Origin: Ilyomonas sp965247435
Lineage (GTDB): Bacteria > Bacteroidota > Bacteroidia > Chitinophagales > Chitinophagaceae
Assembly (NCBI GenBank): GCA_965247435.1
Contig: OZ252019.1
Coordinates: forward strand, 2,914,001-2,978,000
Reading direction: 5' to 3'
Length of the DNA: 64,000 nt
Shown here piece by piece: positions 16,825 through 26,768 of this stretch; positions within the stretch are counted from its first letter, which is position 1; every line of letters begins with the position of its first letter. The notes beneath the pieces were generated by a model. The model was not told the DNA's origin. It saw only the letters and a program-made list of their open reading frames with translations, and searched no databases. Position numbers and translations under genes: made by a program.

Positions 16825-17997
16825 TTACTTTGTATGTTTATTTTTCTGTATTGCTCTGCCTTTTTGTAAAGCAGGATTGCCCCATTTATTTTTAACAGCA
16901 TCAATGGCTTTGTATAAATTGTTCTTTTTTTCTGCATCTACAAACAGGCTCCCCTGTACCGCCTCATTGGTAAGGTTACTGAGACGTACACCCAACAGCC
17001 GCACCTGCTGTCCGCTGCGGTATAACTGATGAAATAATTTTATAGCCGCTTCAATCAGTTCATCATCCCGAAAAGTAGCATCAATGCCTGCCTGGCGGGT
17101 GGTGGTTTCAAAATCGGGATAGCGTATTTTTACAGCGATACAGCCGGCCAATAGTTCGTCCTGCCTTAGCTCATGTGCCAGCTTCTCCGTCATACGCACC
17201 AGTTCGCTCAGTAAAAAAGCAGTATCTGTGCTAAACTCATGAAATGTGTTTTCGGTTGAAATGGATTTTGCTTCGTGCTCATTTTTCACCTCGCCGTCAT
17301 GTTCACCATTTGCCTTGTGCCAAAGCTCCCGGCCCCATTTGCCTAATTGTGCTTCCAAAACCTCCGGCGTATAGTTCAACAGATCTTTGATGTAATGAAT
17401 GTTCATTCCTTTCAAGGCCGCAAATGTCTGTTTGCCCACACCCGGAATTTTATTTACTGCCAACTGCCCCAAAAAGACTTTCTCCATGCCCGGACGTATA
17501 AAAAGATAACCATTGGGCTTTGCTTCATCGGTAGCAATTTTAGCAACCATTTTGTTTGCGGCAAGGCCAAAGGATATGGGTAGTTTAGTAGTATCAATAA
17601 TTTCCTGACGCAGATCAATTGTCCACTGATACACATCGAAAAACTTATCCATACCGGTTAAATCAATATAAAATTCATCTACAGAAGCTTTCTGATAGAG
17701 CGGTGCTTTGGCGGCGATAATGCCGGTGACCTGCCTGGAATAGTGACTGTACGCGGCGTAGTTGCCTTTTATTACAACAGCATCCGGACAAAGCTGTAAA
17801 GCTCTTCCCATGGGCATAGCACTATGTACGCCAAACTTCCTTGCGGCATAACTGGCGGCTGATACAACCCCGCGCTCCCGGCTGCCGCCTACCACCACCG
17901 GCTTATCTTTAAGCGATGGATTGTTAAGTATCTCTACGCTTACGAAGAAAGAATCCAGATCGAAATGGGCGATATAGCGCTGCGGCAATGCCATCAT
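16825..17997 (-). CDS. dinB: DNA polymerase IV (Y family)
   Basis: 390 residues. The Y-family catalytic motifs are clear: YIAHFDLDSFFVSVEIL (metal Asp, steric gate Phe), VVVGGSRERGVVSAASYAARK and ASVDEFYIDLTG (SxDExxxD). They are followed by the helix-hairpin-helix region with KIPGVGKQTFAALKGM and the little-finger domain (LLGVRLSNL). The enzyme performs translesion synthesis. The promoter -7 box TATCTTTG ends only one base before the first ATG, so translation may start at either the first or second Met (17997 or 17994) on a nearly leaderless message. Its 3' end converges on the DUF6265 gene. Confidence 0.95.
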   Translation of the reverse strand: MMALPQRYIAHFDLDSFFVSVEILNNPSLKDKPVVVGGSRERGVVSAASYAARKFGVHSAMPMGRALQLCPDAVVIKGNYAAYSHYSRQVTGIIAAKAPLYQKASVDEFYIDLTGMDKFFDVYQWTIDLRQEIIDTTKLPISFGLAANKMVAKIATDEAKPNGYLFIRPGMEKVFLGQLAVNKIPGVGKQTFAALKGMNIHYIKDLLNYTPEVLEAQLGKWGRELWHKANGEHDGEVKNEHEAKSISTENTFHEFSTDTAFLLSELVRMTEKLAHELRQDELLAGCIAVKIRYPDFETTTRQAGIDATFRDDELIEAAIKLFHQLYRSGQQVRLLGVRLSNLTNEAVQGSLFVDAEKKNNLYKAIDAVKNKWGNPALQKGRAIQKNKHTK

Positions 17998-17998
17998 A

Positions 17999-18006
17999 CA
18001 AAGATA
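17999..18006 (-). promoter_or_regulatory. -7 box TATCTTTG of dinB
   Basis: On the minus strand TATCTTTG matches the Bacteroidota -7 consensus TAnnTTTG and ends one base before the dinB ATG. A start site a few bases further would give a leaderless or nearly leaderless mRNA. Confidence 0.45.
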
Positions 18007-18058
18007 AACGGGTTATAATTTTAAACAATGCACTTACAGCGGCGCTACCCTTGCTTTG

Positions 18059-18096
18059 TGGCAAAGCCGCATCCGGTAAGGTATGCGGCTTTGCCA
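18059..18096. terminator. Strong hairpin, probable terminator
   Basis: A 14-bp perfect stem, TGGCAAAGCCGCAT with ATGCGGCTTTGCCA, has a 10-nt loop. It lies after the metalloprotease gene (minus strand) and before dinB. No clean T tract follows on either strand, so the assignment is moderate. Confidence 0.5.
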
Positions 18097-18138
18097 GGCG
18101 TTACATTTTTCGTTCATTAAGCAAAACAGGCAGTATGT

Positions 18139-20220
18139 TTATTCAATCACCAGCTTGCGGGTATCGGTGTTTCCATTGGTATCTTTAATGACCAAGGTAT
18201 AAATGCCTTTGCTAAGCAAGGCAGTATTAACGGTAGTAACAGTTTCGCCCTGCACTGTCTTTTTTATCAGCAGCTTGCCGGCAATATCATATACCTGCAC
18301 CAATGCTATGTTTTGCCCGCTGATTTTTATAAATGTTTTAGCAGGGTTCGGATATACCATAAACTGCTTACCAATAATCGTTACCGTAGCAGTACCCGAC
18401 GTAAGGGATTGCCCGTTCCGGTCCGTTTCCTTCAGGCGATAAAATAAGGTGCCGCCCGCAAGGCCCGAAACATTGTCGGCATAGTGATAATCATTTCCAA
18501 CTGCGCTGTTGCCTGCAGCATTCACTTTAGCTACCGGTGTAAAGTCTGTACCGTTTGCCGAACGCTCAATCGTGAAATAAGCCGTATTGGTTTCAGAAGC
18601 CGTTTGCCAGGATAACGCTACCTGCTGGCTCTGCAACTGCGCTGTAAAGGCTATTAGGCTTACCGGCAATACACAGGACGCCTTCGTCATAGGCAGGCCG
18701 CTGCCCGGCGGGTTAAAACAGGTAGGTACCGTGCTATAACTCATTTTGTTTAAAGCGCCGTTTAACTCTACATCTGAAGGAGTGCGGATAGCGACACCGT
18801 TAGAAATGGAGTAATTCATTGTTTGCCCCTGTGCGATGCGATGCGCTAACCCGTGCGCATGACCTAACTCGTGCAGGGTAACAGATTCAAAATCGTACTG
18901 CCGGTTCGTTGGTTGTTGCGGGCCAAACTGCCAGGTGTAACCAGTTGCCGGCACCGGTGCAAAGCGCATATCTACTTCGGCAAGAAACCATACGGTATTC
19001 TCTTTATTACAATCTTTGTTGGACGAAGCAGATAACCGGTAGGTAGTGGTGCCCAGGGTACCTGCCGGCAAGGTTCCGTCAAATTCAACCACGTTTTCTT
19101 TATCACTGGCATTGCCTTTTTGCGTAATGCCGTTGACCAGCCAGTTGATACCTGTTTTACATCTCCACGTATTCATTGCTCTTTCAAAAGCAGCGATGGC
19201 AGCAGTGTTGGTACTAAAGCCGGAAGTGGTGTTGTATTTAAAAATATACCCTGCCGTATCTACAATATTTCGCAGGTAGTAGCGCTGGCGGGTACTATCC
19301 GTGAAGCCGTTGAACAAATTGTTTACCGATTCGTGCGCATAATTGATGGTAAGCACCTGCGAGGATGTTTTGCCATTTACCCGTATCGTTCCGGTGCCTG
19401 CATTATCGGGCACTTTTACAACGATCGTATTGTCGTTGTACGAAATATAATCTGTAACGGAGTTTATAACTGTAACATAATTACTGCCGCCGTTATCAGC
19501 GTTTTTAAATTCCACCTTCGGGCGGGTGGTACCAAACCCGGAGCCTTTTATTGTTAAGAAATCACTGGATACAATGGTGCCTGCGTTGGTAGGATTGGGC
19601 GAGAAAGACGTAATCGTAGGCACTAAGCTTGCTTCATCCGAAGTTGCGTGCTGCTCTCCGGCATAAGCATCTCCGCCCGGCGTTTTTGCGCTTTCTTTAG
19701 TTGCAGCATAAATCGTTTGCAGCAAGGTACGCTCATCCATTTTTTTTGCAGTTGGCGCATCAAAATAAACATTATCCTGGTAGAGCATCGCGCCCTGTGC
19801 ATCAGCATACGCAAAGGCCTGCTTTACCAAAGGTGTTGCTGCACGTGCAGCTTTATCATCCAATACAGCATTATCATCCTCAAGCAACAGCAGGTACCGC
19901 TCGTGCATTGCAAGCTGTAAGGAAGGCGTTGTTACCTGCGCCTGACCGTTAAGTATGCCGCCATAGGTAATGACGTAAATGGCAGCATCGCGCTGATTAT
20001 TTTTTGCCCAGGCTTTTATATTTATCGTATTAAGCGTGTAAATGTTTCCGTCGTTACCTGCATAGCAGTGCTTATCCGTAACTTCCCCTATTACAATAAA
20101 GCGGGCTTTTGCTATACGCTCGTTAACAGAAAGCGGTGAAGTAGTACATTGGGCATAAACGGTACGGGTACCAACAGCACATAAAAGCATCATGGAAATG
20201 CCAAGCAGAATAGTTTTCAT
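18139..20220 (-). CDS. Secreted matrixin-like metalloprotease with IPT/TIG and T9SS sorting domains
   Basis: 693 residues. A signal peptide ends near VYAQC. An IPT/TIG Ig-like domain follows (VPTITSFSPNPTNAGTIVSSD..IKGSGFGTTRPKVEF). The metzincin zinc motif HELGHAHGLAH lies at about residue 455 with a downstream Met-turn candidate (GQTMNYSI). The C terminus is a type A T9SS sorting domain: FMVYPNPAKTFIKI ... GIYTLVIKDTNG ... RKLVIE. The protein should be exported by Sec, carried across the outer membrane by the T9SS and processed at its C terminus. It is a likely extracellular protease; the substrate is unknown. Confidence 0.88.
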   Translation of the reverse strand: MKTILLGISMMLLCAVGTRTVYAQCTTSPLSVNERIAKARFIVIGEVTDKHCYAGNDGNIYTLNTINIKAWAKNNQRDAAIYVITYGGILNGQAQVTTPSLQLAMHERYLLLLEDDNAVLDDKAARAATPLVKQAFAYADAQGAMLYQDNVYFDAPTAKKMDERTLLQTIYAATKESAKTPGGDAYAGEQHATSDEASLVPTITSFSPNPTNAGTIVSSDFLTIKGSGFGTTRPKVEFKNADNGGSNYVTVINSVTDYISYNDNTIVVKVPDNAGTGTIRVNGKTSSQVLTINYAHESVNNLFNGFTDSTRQRYYLRNIVDTAGYIFKYNTTSGFSTNTAAIAAFERAMNTWRCKTGINWLVNGITQKGNASDKENVVEFDGTLPAGTLGTTTYRLSASSNKDCNKENTVWFLAEVDMRFAPVPATGYTWQFGPQQPTNRQYDFESVTLHELGHAHGLAHRIAQGQTMNYSISNGVAIRTPSDVELNGALNKMSYSTVPTCFNPPGSGLPMTKASCVLPVSLIAFTAQLQSQQVALSWQTASETNTAYFTIERSANGTDFTPVAKVNAAGNSAVGNDYHYADNVSGLAGGTLFYRLKETDRNGQSLTSGTATVTIIGKQFMVYPNPAKTFIKISGQNIALVQVYDIAGKLLIKKTVQGETVTTVNTALLSKGIYTLVIKDTNGNTDTRKLVIE

Positions 20221-20705
20221 ATCAGTGGTTTACTTGTTAGCTTAATTGGAGGCAATATATACATGTAATATCAAAAACAATTGCAATATGCGTTAAATTT
20301 TCTTTCCCACCGGTAAGAAACAGAGAGAAGCAGATATTTCAACGAACACAAGCTATTAGCCATGACTACATTTTGTACAGAAAAGTTAAGCATGGTTTTC
20401 TTCATTCACGGGAGCTGCGCTGTAAAAAAATGTTCTGCTCCTGCAATTACTGGTACAAAAGCAGGCGGGCATTGTGCAGGTTCGATTCAGAAATATTTAT
20501 AAAAACCAATGTTCTTTACTGCGGAGGTTTGAATCCAGAGTTAAACCTCCGCAACCATATCCGGGTAAGGGAATTATCAGCCTCGTACAAAAGTTTAATC
20601 AATAGAATAAAAACAATTGTCTGATACCTGATGTCCTGCTTTTGCAAATGCCATTATCAGCGGTAACCGATATTGCCCGGCGAATTTGATACGTTGAATA
20701 ATATC
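20221..20705. other. 485-bp intergenic region
   Basis: No convincing gene on either strand. It should contain the promoter of the metalloprotease gene at its left end. A hairpin at 20521-20552 (GCGGAGGTTT with AAACCTCCGC) may end transcription of the TPR lipoprotein gene on the minus strand, though no T tract follows it. Confidence 0.45.
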
Positions 20706-22391
20706 CTAATGAGTCTTCAAAAAAGATTGAGCCGTAATAATTTCCGGCCTGCCGGCGTGTGTGGTATCAGCTATACTCAATAATTGTTTGAAATAAGATA
20801 ATGGCTTTTGCTTGTCGCCGGATCTTTCTGCTGCTATGCCTGCATTATAAAGACTATTAAAACGATTGGGGCTTTTTATAAGCACGGCTTTGTACGCCGC
20901 TAAAGCTTCTTTGTTTTGCCTTGCCTGCAACAACATATCGCCCAACAATTCCCTCGCCGGCAACACTTCTCCCGGCGTTACAGGATGCTTCTCTGTACTG
21001 TCTTCCATATCAGCAGCCAGCTCCATAGCGTTTAAAGCAGTGGCTTTATTCCCTTGTTCAAATTGTATCCAGGCTTCGCCTGTTTTAATCTGTATTTCTA
21101 CTTCTTTGGCTTTATAACTATCCTTTTGTTTTTCCAGCGTATCACGAAGCCCGTTAAGCTTTAGCAATTCTGATTCTGCTGCATCAAATTTAGCAGTATG
21201 CGCTGCACCTAATAAACGTGTAAAATGAATAATAGCTTCCTGCCAGGGAAACCGGCTCCACGAAAAATTGGCTGTAGGCAACTGCAGCATAGCTGCCTCT
21301 TTCCATTCTTTGTTTTCCAGCACATAGCGCGAAGGAATAGCAGCAAAAGCATAGGCAATTTTAAAATTGACAGGGTAAACAGTCTTAATTGTATGTAAAT
21401 ATGTTACCTGTTCTTCAGCCGGTTTATTAGCACCTTTTTGCAAATAGGCGTAAACAAGATAATCAAGCCCGTGCAGTTCTTCATCCCAATGCCCCGGAGT
21501 AGCTGCCTGCTCAGCATAACACTGTGCAGCAGCAACAGATTGCAGGTTGGAGTGAATAGCTTCATCCCAAAGTCCGAGCCTCGTAAAAATATGTGACGGC
21601 ATGTGCAGTGCATGTGCCGAAGAAGGAACTGCCTGCGCATATTTTCTGGCTGCCGGCAAAGCAAGACTTGCCAATGGCGGGTAATCGTAGGTATGAATAA
21701 TATAATGAATAATACCGGGGTGATCAGGCTCTATCTTATACAATGCATTTAACAGGTCGCCCGCCTTTCTTTGATTGGAATATGCTTTATCCCTTGGGTC
21801 AGCCGCCGCATCCAGCGAAAGTGCATAGAATATAGCAATTTCGTGGTCATCAGGATATTTTGCATGTAATTGCTCCATCGCCTTTTCAAAATAAACACAT
21901 CGTGTATGGTGGTCTGTTTTATCCCAATCCTGATAAAATAATCCAATGGCATTGATATAACCAGCTTCCCTTTCAGACTTTGCAGGGATTGCATTTGCAA
22001 CGGCAATAGCTTTTGCGCCTTTTTGCAACTCTGCATCATCAGGCGGGTTCCATAAGGGATGAAAGTTGCACATCGCAACGCCCCAATACGCCATAGCGCA
22101 ATCAGGCGTTTCGCCAATCACTTTTGCAAACGCTTTTTCAGCTTCATCATACTCAAAAGAATGCAATAGTTCAACTGCCAGGTTAAAGTCTTTTTTTGCT
22201 TTTGTATCGCAGGTCATGTCAAAGTCAACCGTTCCAAACTGTGCATCTGGTGGTCCGCACGAAATCAAATCTCCGCTCTTTAAATTTAATTGATTAATAG
22301 CTTCCTTTGATGGAATTACCTTTTGGTTCTTGCAGGAAGGCACTACCGCTGACAATAAAAACATATACAAGAGTGTTGATACATATCTCAT
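20706..22391 (-). CDS. TPR-repeat lipoprotein
   Basis: 561 residues with a lipoprotein signal (MRYVSTLLYMFLLSAVVPSC, lipobox VPSC). TPR-like helical repeats start around residue 66 (LAVELLHSFEYDEAEKAFAKVIGETPDCAMAYWGVAMCN), with a C-terminal block (LLQARQNKEALAAYKAVLIKSPNRFNSLYNAGIAAERSG). The middle contains HYIIHTYDYPPLASLALPAARKYA and SSAHALHMPSHIFTRLGLWDEA, characteristic of a conserved family of about 550-residue TPR proteins of unknown role. It probably scaffolds a periplasmic or surface complex. There is no operon partner. Confidence 0.8.
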   Translation of the reverse strand: MRYVSTLLYMFLLSAVVPSCKNQKVIPSKEAINQLNLKSGDLISCGPPDAQFGTVDFDMTCDTKAKKDFNLAVELLHSFEYDEAEKAFAKVIGETPDCAMAYWGVAMCNFHPLWNPPDDAELQKGAKAIAVANAIPAKSEREAGYINAIGLFYQDWDKTDHHTRCVYFEKAMEQLHAKYPDDHEIAIFYALSLDAAADPRDKAYSNQRKAGDLLNALYKIEPDHPGIIHYIIHTYDYPPLASLALPAARKYAQAVPSSAHALHMPSHIFTRLGLWDEAIHSNLQSVAAAQCYAEQAATPGHWDEELHGLDYLVYAYLQKGANKPAEEQVTYLHTIKTVYPVNFKIAYAFAAIPSRYVLENKEWKEAAMLQLPTANFSWSRFPWQEAIIHFTRLLGAAHTAKFDAAESELLKLNGLRDTLEKQKDSYKAKEVEIQIKTGEAWIQFEQGNKATALNAMELAADMEDSTEKHPVTPGEVLPARELLGDMLLQARQNKEALAAYKAVLIKSPNRFNSLYNAGIAAERSGDKQKPLSYFKQLLSIADTTHAGRPEIITAQSFLKTH

Positions 22392-22932
22392 ATCATCATA
22401 GGTTAGATTGTTTATCGCTGAGGTGAATGCTATTGATTTATTTGTCGCTTATAGGAGGTCACATGGCTCTTCGGATGGGTTTTTAATGCTTCATCTGAAA
22501 AATCTTTCGTTATCACCCGGCAGCCTGTCTCGTTATTCATTTGTATTCAGTAAGCATCTATTCCCATTCTTCCGTATCGGTAATGTTCAGATGTTTTTAT
22601 ATTTTTTAAATACAGTTTTTTTGATCGAAGAAATACCATCTTACTTTTACAAGTCCTCTCAAAAATGTCCGAAGATAGATTTTGTAAGTACATTGCTAAG
22701 GTGATTAATTTTCTGAAGCCTTGCCCGGATTGACTTTCAGCAATATGACTCCAATTATTATCTTACTGATTTTCATTAAAAAACCCTTCTTGAGATAGGT
22801 TCTAATAATTTTACCGGTTTGTCTGCACATATTTATAGCCGGTTCTTTCATTTAAGAAAGATTTATTTTATATCACAAAAAGTCGGAATTTACAAACCTT
22901 AATTGCTAACTGTTGCTACATGGCCGGCTTTC
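22392..22932. other. 541-bp intergenic region, nothing recognised
   Basis: Between two minus-strand genes. A plus-strand frame at 22408-22704 starts MFIAEVNAIDLFVA and shows no domain; I regard it as chance. No tRNA, riboswitch or repeat is seen. Confidence 0.4.
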
Positions 22933-24126
22933 CTATTTCGCTACCAGCTTGTATAACGCACCCTTGTTGCTTTCTATCATAATGGTAAGCATATACACTT
23001 CACCACTGTTATCCTCCCCAAAACTATACACCTGCCAGTAACCATTTTTTGGAGAGATAGATAACTTTTCGCGGGTCCATTCCGGTGCATTGGTATTTGT
23101 CAGCGTCCACACTGGTCCCATCCAGTCTGCAAAAATATACTTGCCATACAGCGCCGGGATAGCTTTACCACGATAAACATAGCCACCGGTTACGGAGATA
23201 CCTTCTGCATGGGGATAATCAGCTATCGGACTAATTAAATTATCAGGTGTGGGATCATCAGCGTGCTTTGGATGCAAACCTTCCCGGATGCGCCAGCCGT
23301 AGTTGCCGCCTTTTTTCACTATATCAACCTCTTCAAAATCGTCCTGGCCTACATCGCCGGCAAATAGCTGCCCAGTCATCTTATCAAAACTAATGCGCCA
23401 CGGGTTTCTGAAGCCATACGCATAAATCTCGCCGCGCGCGCCGGCCTTGCCAACGAAGGGATTGTCTTTAGGAATGCCATAAGGCTGCTGATTTACATCT
23501 ATCCGCATAATCTTACCAAGTAAGGTGTTCAGGTTTTGTCCGTTGCCCCATTTGCCATGCTGATCGTTTTGCCCGCCGCCATCACCGGCGGTAATATACA
23601 GGTATCCATCCGGACCAAACATCAGGCAACCGCCATTGTGGTTCGATTCCGGCTCATCATATTCTATCACCGTTCGTGCAGTGCTTTTGTTCACCGTGGT
23701 TGCGCCCGGCGTTGTGGTATATTCCCGTATCACGCTGCGGTGGTCTGCTTTTTTATTGGTTGGGCCCGGCATACTGCAATACACATAAAATTTACCATTC
23801 TTTGCAAACTGCGGGTGAAAAGCAATGCCCAGCAAACCGCGCTCATCATAACCGCCTTGTTTTATTACCTCGTTGGAAATATCCAAAAAAGGAGTGGGTA
23901 ATAATTTACCGTCCTGCACTATGCGGATGCGGCCTTCCTGCTCGCAAATAAATAAGCGGTTGCTGTTATCGGCCGGCTGCGCAAAAGCCGTTGGATGCGA
24001 TAAGCCATCGGTAATCAACTGTGTCCGAAGCTGCACCGGCGATTGCTTTACCTGGCTATCTACCTGGTTACTGCAGTTGTAGAAAAAAACAATAAGCAAA
24101 CAGAACACTACGCGGGAAATATTCAT
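22933..24126 (-). CDS. PQQ-dependent soluble sugar dehydrogenase-like lipoprotein
   Basis: About 397 residues from the ATG at 24126, starting MNISRVVFCLLIVFFYNCSN, a lipoprotein signal (lipobox FYNC). The body is a six-bladed propeller of the aldose sugar dehydrogenase (YliI/GdhB) family: DERGLLGIAFHPQFAKNGKFYVY, HNGGCLMFGPDGYLYITAGDGG, YGFRNPWRISFDKMTGQLFAGDVGQDDFEEVD and GGNYGWRIREG are family signatures. Members oxidise aldoses with PQQ as cofactor. No PQQ biosynthesis gene is in view. The upstream ATG at 24195 would bury the signal peptide and is rejected. Confidence 0.9.
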   Translation of the reverse strand: MNISRVVFCLLIVFFYNCSNQVDSQVKQSPVQLRTQLITDGLSHPTAFAQPADNSNRLFICEQEGRIRIVQDGKLLPTPFLDISNEVIKQGGYDERGLLGIAFHPQFAKNGKFYVYCSMPGPTNKKADHRSVIREYTTTPGATTVNKSTARTVIEYDEPESNHNGGCLMFGPDGYLYITAGDGGGQNDQHGKWGNGQNLNTLLGKIMRIDVNQQPYGIPKDNPFVGKAGARGEIYAYGFRNPWRISFDKMTGQLFAGDVGQDDFEEVDIVKKGGNYGWRIREGLHPKHADDPTPDNLISPIADYPHAEGISVTGGYVYRGKAIPALYGKYIFADWMGPVWTLTNTNAPEWTREKLSISPKNGYWQVYSFGEDNSGEVYMLTIMIESNKGALYKLVAK

Positions 24127-24208
24127 AGAAACATTAATTTTAAAACGAAAGACACAGGTATCCGGGAGTAATGAAAACAGGCATCCTGTTAACATATCAT
24201 TGCGCCTG

Positions 24209-24886
24209 TTAGCGCTTTAATAAGATTTCCATTTCCCCATTTGCACTGTAAATGATATTTTGAAGCAAATTAAGCTCCGTAAAATCGTTTATCCGCCCGA
24301 TAATTTTTTCATGCTCCGTTTGGTAATTATTTACTGCAATTACGTACATGCCTGCAGCGGCAGCCGATAAAATACCGCTGTTCGAATCTTCAAACGCCAG
24401 GCATTCATAGGTATATTTTTTCATCTGCTCTGCAGCTTTTAAAAAAGCTTCGGGATGCGGTTTTCCGTTTTGTACTTCGTCGCCGGTTACGTAATGCTTA
24501 AAATAGTGTTCAATTCCGTTTTGCACCAGCATCTTTTTAGCTCTTGGCTTCTTAGAGCTGGTTACCAGGGTTATATTTTGTAAGATTTCAGCAACAGCTT
24601 TTACGAAATCTGCAACGCCCGGCACTAATGGCGGCTGCATGCTGGTATCAAACACAATGGCTGCTTCCCGGATGTCCTGCTTTGTTTCACCGCTGGAGTT
24701 GGTAAATAATTCGTTCAGTGTGTCTGCGCCTGTTCTGCCGAGAATATATTTTACCATGGTATCATCTGTAAATGCAATGTTTTCTTTTGCAGCCCATCCC
24801 CGCCAGAACCTTTCTATTTCGGTATTAGAATCTATAATAACGCCGTCCATATCCATTGCTATACCGCGGATTGTATATGTATCCAT
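24209..24886 (-). CDS. HAD-superfamily hydrolase (beta-phosphoglucomutase-like)
   Basis: 225 residues. HAD motif I is AMDMDGVIIDSN (residues 10-21, nucleophile DxD), motif II is TLVTSSKKPRAKK, motif III includes Lys in QNGKPHPEAFLKAAEQM and motif IV is AFEDSNSGILSAAAAGMYVIAV. The alpha-helical cap between motifs I and II places it with beta-phosphoglucomutase and related sugar phosphatases (subfamily IA). The substrate is uncertain. It precedes the PQQ dehydrogenase gene on the same strand with a gap of 82 bp, a possible sugar-related pairing. Confidence 0.87.
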   Translation of the reverse strand: MDTYTIRGIAMDMDGVIIDSNTEIERFWRGWAAKENIAFTDDTMVKYILGRTGADTLNELFTNSSGETKQDIREAAIVFDTSMQPPLVPGVADFVKAVAEILQNITLVTSSKKPRAKKMLVQNGIEHYFKHYVTGDEVQNGKPHPEAFLKAAEQMKKYTYECLAFEDSNSGILSAAAAGMYVIAVNNYQTEHEKIIGRINDFTELNLLQNIIYSANGEMEILLKR

Positions 24887-24964
24887 AAAAGCTGCAACTT
24901 ACAAAATGAAATGTGCAAGAAAATTATTGATTAGGTGGAAAATATACCTGGGCAGGTAAGCCTT

Positions 24965-25414
24965 TTACACACCAAACTGTTTTAAATGATGATCCATGTG
25001 TTTCCATATAAAAACGCCCCATTCAGCATTGGTTAAATTACCAAGCATCGGATGTGCGGCCTTGATATTTTGCCGGCCATTTGCCAGCAGGGAAATAATT
25101 TCTATATAGTCTGCCAGGTCTTTTTCAAAACCAAGATTGTAGTCTTTTGTATTTACGTATTTAGGATTGGATTGAATGCCTTTCGGAAAGTTTTTCATTA
25201 CTTTAAATAACATCAGCTTCAGCAGGCGTTGCTTTAGGGCCGGCTTTTTATCTGCAGGTTTTCCTTTCATTATATCCCTGTTTACTTTGTTGCAATGAAA
25301 GAGCATGGTATTGATGTTCATATTTCCCCACAAGGCTTTGGAGGCCGGTGTAAGTGCTTGCGCTCGGGCAATAATTTCATCAGCATATACAGGATTGAAA
25401 ATATTTTTCTTCAT
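24965..25414 (-). CDS. DUF1569 (DinB-like) protein
   Basis: 149 residues of the DUF1569 family, a branch of the DinB-like four-helix bundle fold. Signatures are LWGNMNINTMLFHCNKV near residues 29-45 and the C-terminal HxxxH-type end WGVFIWKHMDHHLKQFGV, both containing histidines that could bind a metal. DinB-like proteins include thiol-dependent transferases, but function here is unknown. No signal peptide. It is 78 bp from the HAD gene on the same strand. Confidence 0.85.
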   Translation of the reverse strand: MKKNIFNPVYADEIIARAQALTPASKALWGNMNINTMLFHCNKVNRDIMKGKPADKKPALKQRLLKLMLFKVMKNFPKGIQSNPKYVNTKDYNLGFEKDLADYIEIISLLANGRQNIKAAHPMLGNLTNAEWGVFIWKHMDHHLKQFGV

Positions 25415-25644
25415 AGGTTGCAGTTATAAATAAAAGCAGGAGAATAATAATATGGTATTTGCTGTAGCAAAAATTTATAAGCCAGGATTTAAAACTACAG
25501 AATGTTTATCAAATGATAGGATCTGTAAATTTTAAGCGACAGGTAATTAAAAAAACATTTTCATAATAACGGGCAGACACAGAACAGCCGCATAAAAGAG
25601 GATTGCGGGATAAAAAAGTGCCTGTTTGCGGACTGTGTGTAGTA

Positions 25645-26379
25645 TTACAACAATATGGTAAGCTTAAGCCTGCCGTTAGTTAATTGCTTCGCATTACCGG
25701 CCCCGTCGTACAGCTTGCAGTTGAAGGCAGCGGCAACAGTAACATCAGTAGCAATATCTGTTACCGGATCGCCTGCAATTTCAGCATTGGTAATTGTAAA
25801 GCTGCTGCCTGTCTGGCCTGCACTGCCGGCACAGGTTTGCCAGAGCGTTCCATTACTGTCTGTCCAGGAAAGATAAATGCCATCCGTCAACAATGTTTTG
25901 GTAAATACCTTATTTAAATCTGAAGGAAGCGTATAAACAGTATCGTTACTTTTGCGCGCATAACCATAAATAGCGGGTGCAAAAAAAGCATTCACGGCCT
26001 TGTAGGACGCCGGCGCAGGGTTATTATCCGAGGTGCTTTCGTGAAAGTATATGCTGCCTTTGGAAAAATCGAATATTAAATTACCTACATTCTCTTTAAA
26101 GGTAACGCCTGCAAAATTCAGGTTATACAGGTTGGTATCTTCAAATCCTTTACCCCATAAAGAATACCAGGGTCCGTACGAATTATCTGCCTGCAACTGC
26201 TGCAAACCTGTTATTCGTTGTCCGTCAAGCGTTATATCAATAAAGTGGGTAGTATCTATAAGCGCAGAATCTCCGGTGTTAGTATTGGTAACATCGTAAG
26301 TAAGCTCTTTGTTACAGGCAATAAAAAAAATAACTGGGCACAGTAACAGCGATATGGATTTTAAAGTAATCATTTTCAC
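25645..26379 (-). CDS. Hypothetical lipoprotein
   Basis: 244 residues with a lipoprotein signal (ISLLLCPVIFFIACNKEL, lipobox FIAC). The mature part is beta-rich with no domain I can name. Repeated short segments such as YNLNFAGVTFKENVGNLIFDF and FTITNAEIAGDPVTDIATDV suggest a small sandwich domain, as in many surface lipoproteins of Bacteroidota. The start is the first ATG, at 26379. It has no operon partner. Confidence 0.65.
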   Translation of the reverse strand: MKMITLKSISLLLCPVIFFIACNKELTYDVTNTNTGDSALIDTTHFIDITLDGQRITGLQQLQADNSYGPWYSLWGKGFEDTNLYNLNFAGVTFKENVGNLIFDFSKGSIYFHESTSDNNPAPASYKAVNAFFAPAIYGYARKSNDTVYTLPSDLNKVFTKTLLTDGIYLSWTDSNGTLWQTCAGSAGQTGSSFTITNAEIAGDPVTDIATDVTVAAAFNCKLYDGAGNAKQLTNGRLKLTILL

Positions 26380-26768
26380 ACATTTATTTATGGATGTAGT
26401 TCCGGCGCACTTACTTATAAAGACGTATAAATATAACTACAAATATTAAAAAGCAGCTTTATTTGACTTTTCTGCATTGACTCCCTTTGAAAATAACAGC
26501 GATTGGCCTGTTAGGTTGTTGCACATCTTTACACTACAAAGCTATTCAACCTGACAGGTTTTATAGCTCCTGAATTTCAAATTAAGGCACTACTGACTTT
26601 TCTTTTATACAGCACAGTTAGAATATGGTTTTATTTTTAAGCATAAAAAAACTATCTGCACTAAATAGAGAAAAAATTGTGCCGCCAATCGCTGAGGGCG
26701 TTAGGTAAACGTTTACAGGCAGCTTATCACTTTATTACCAAAGGCGCTATTCCTTTACATTTGCGCTT
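26380..26768. other. 389-bp divergent intergenic region
   Basis: Contains an imperfect hairpin (CCTGTTAGGTTG near 26509 with CAACCTGACAGG near 26550, one mismatch, long loop) and the -7 box of the pseudouridine synthase gene. Otherwise AT-rich and featureless. Confidence 0.4.
26756..26763 (+). promoter_or_regulatory. -7 box TACATTTG
   Basis: TACATTTG matches TAnnTTTG and ends five bases before the ATG of the RluA-family gene, implying a very short or absent 5' leader. No convincing -33 TTG at the ideal spacing is obvious. Confidence 0.4.
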
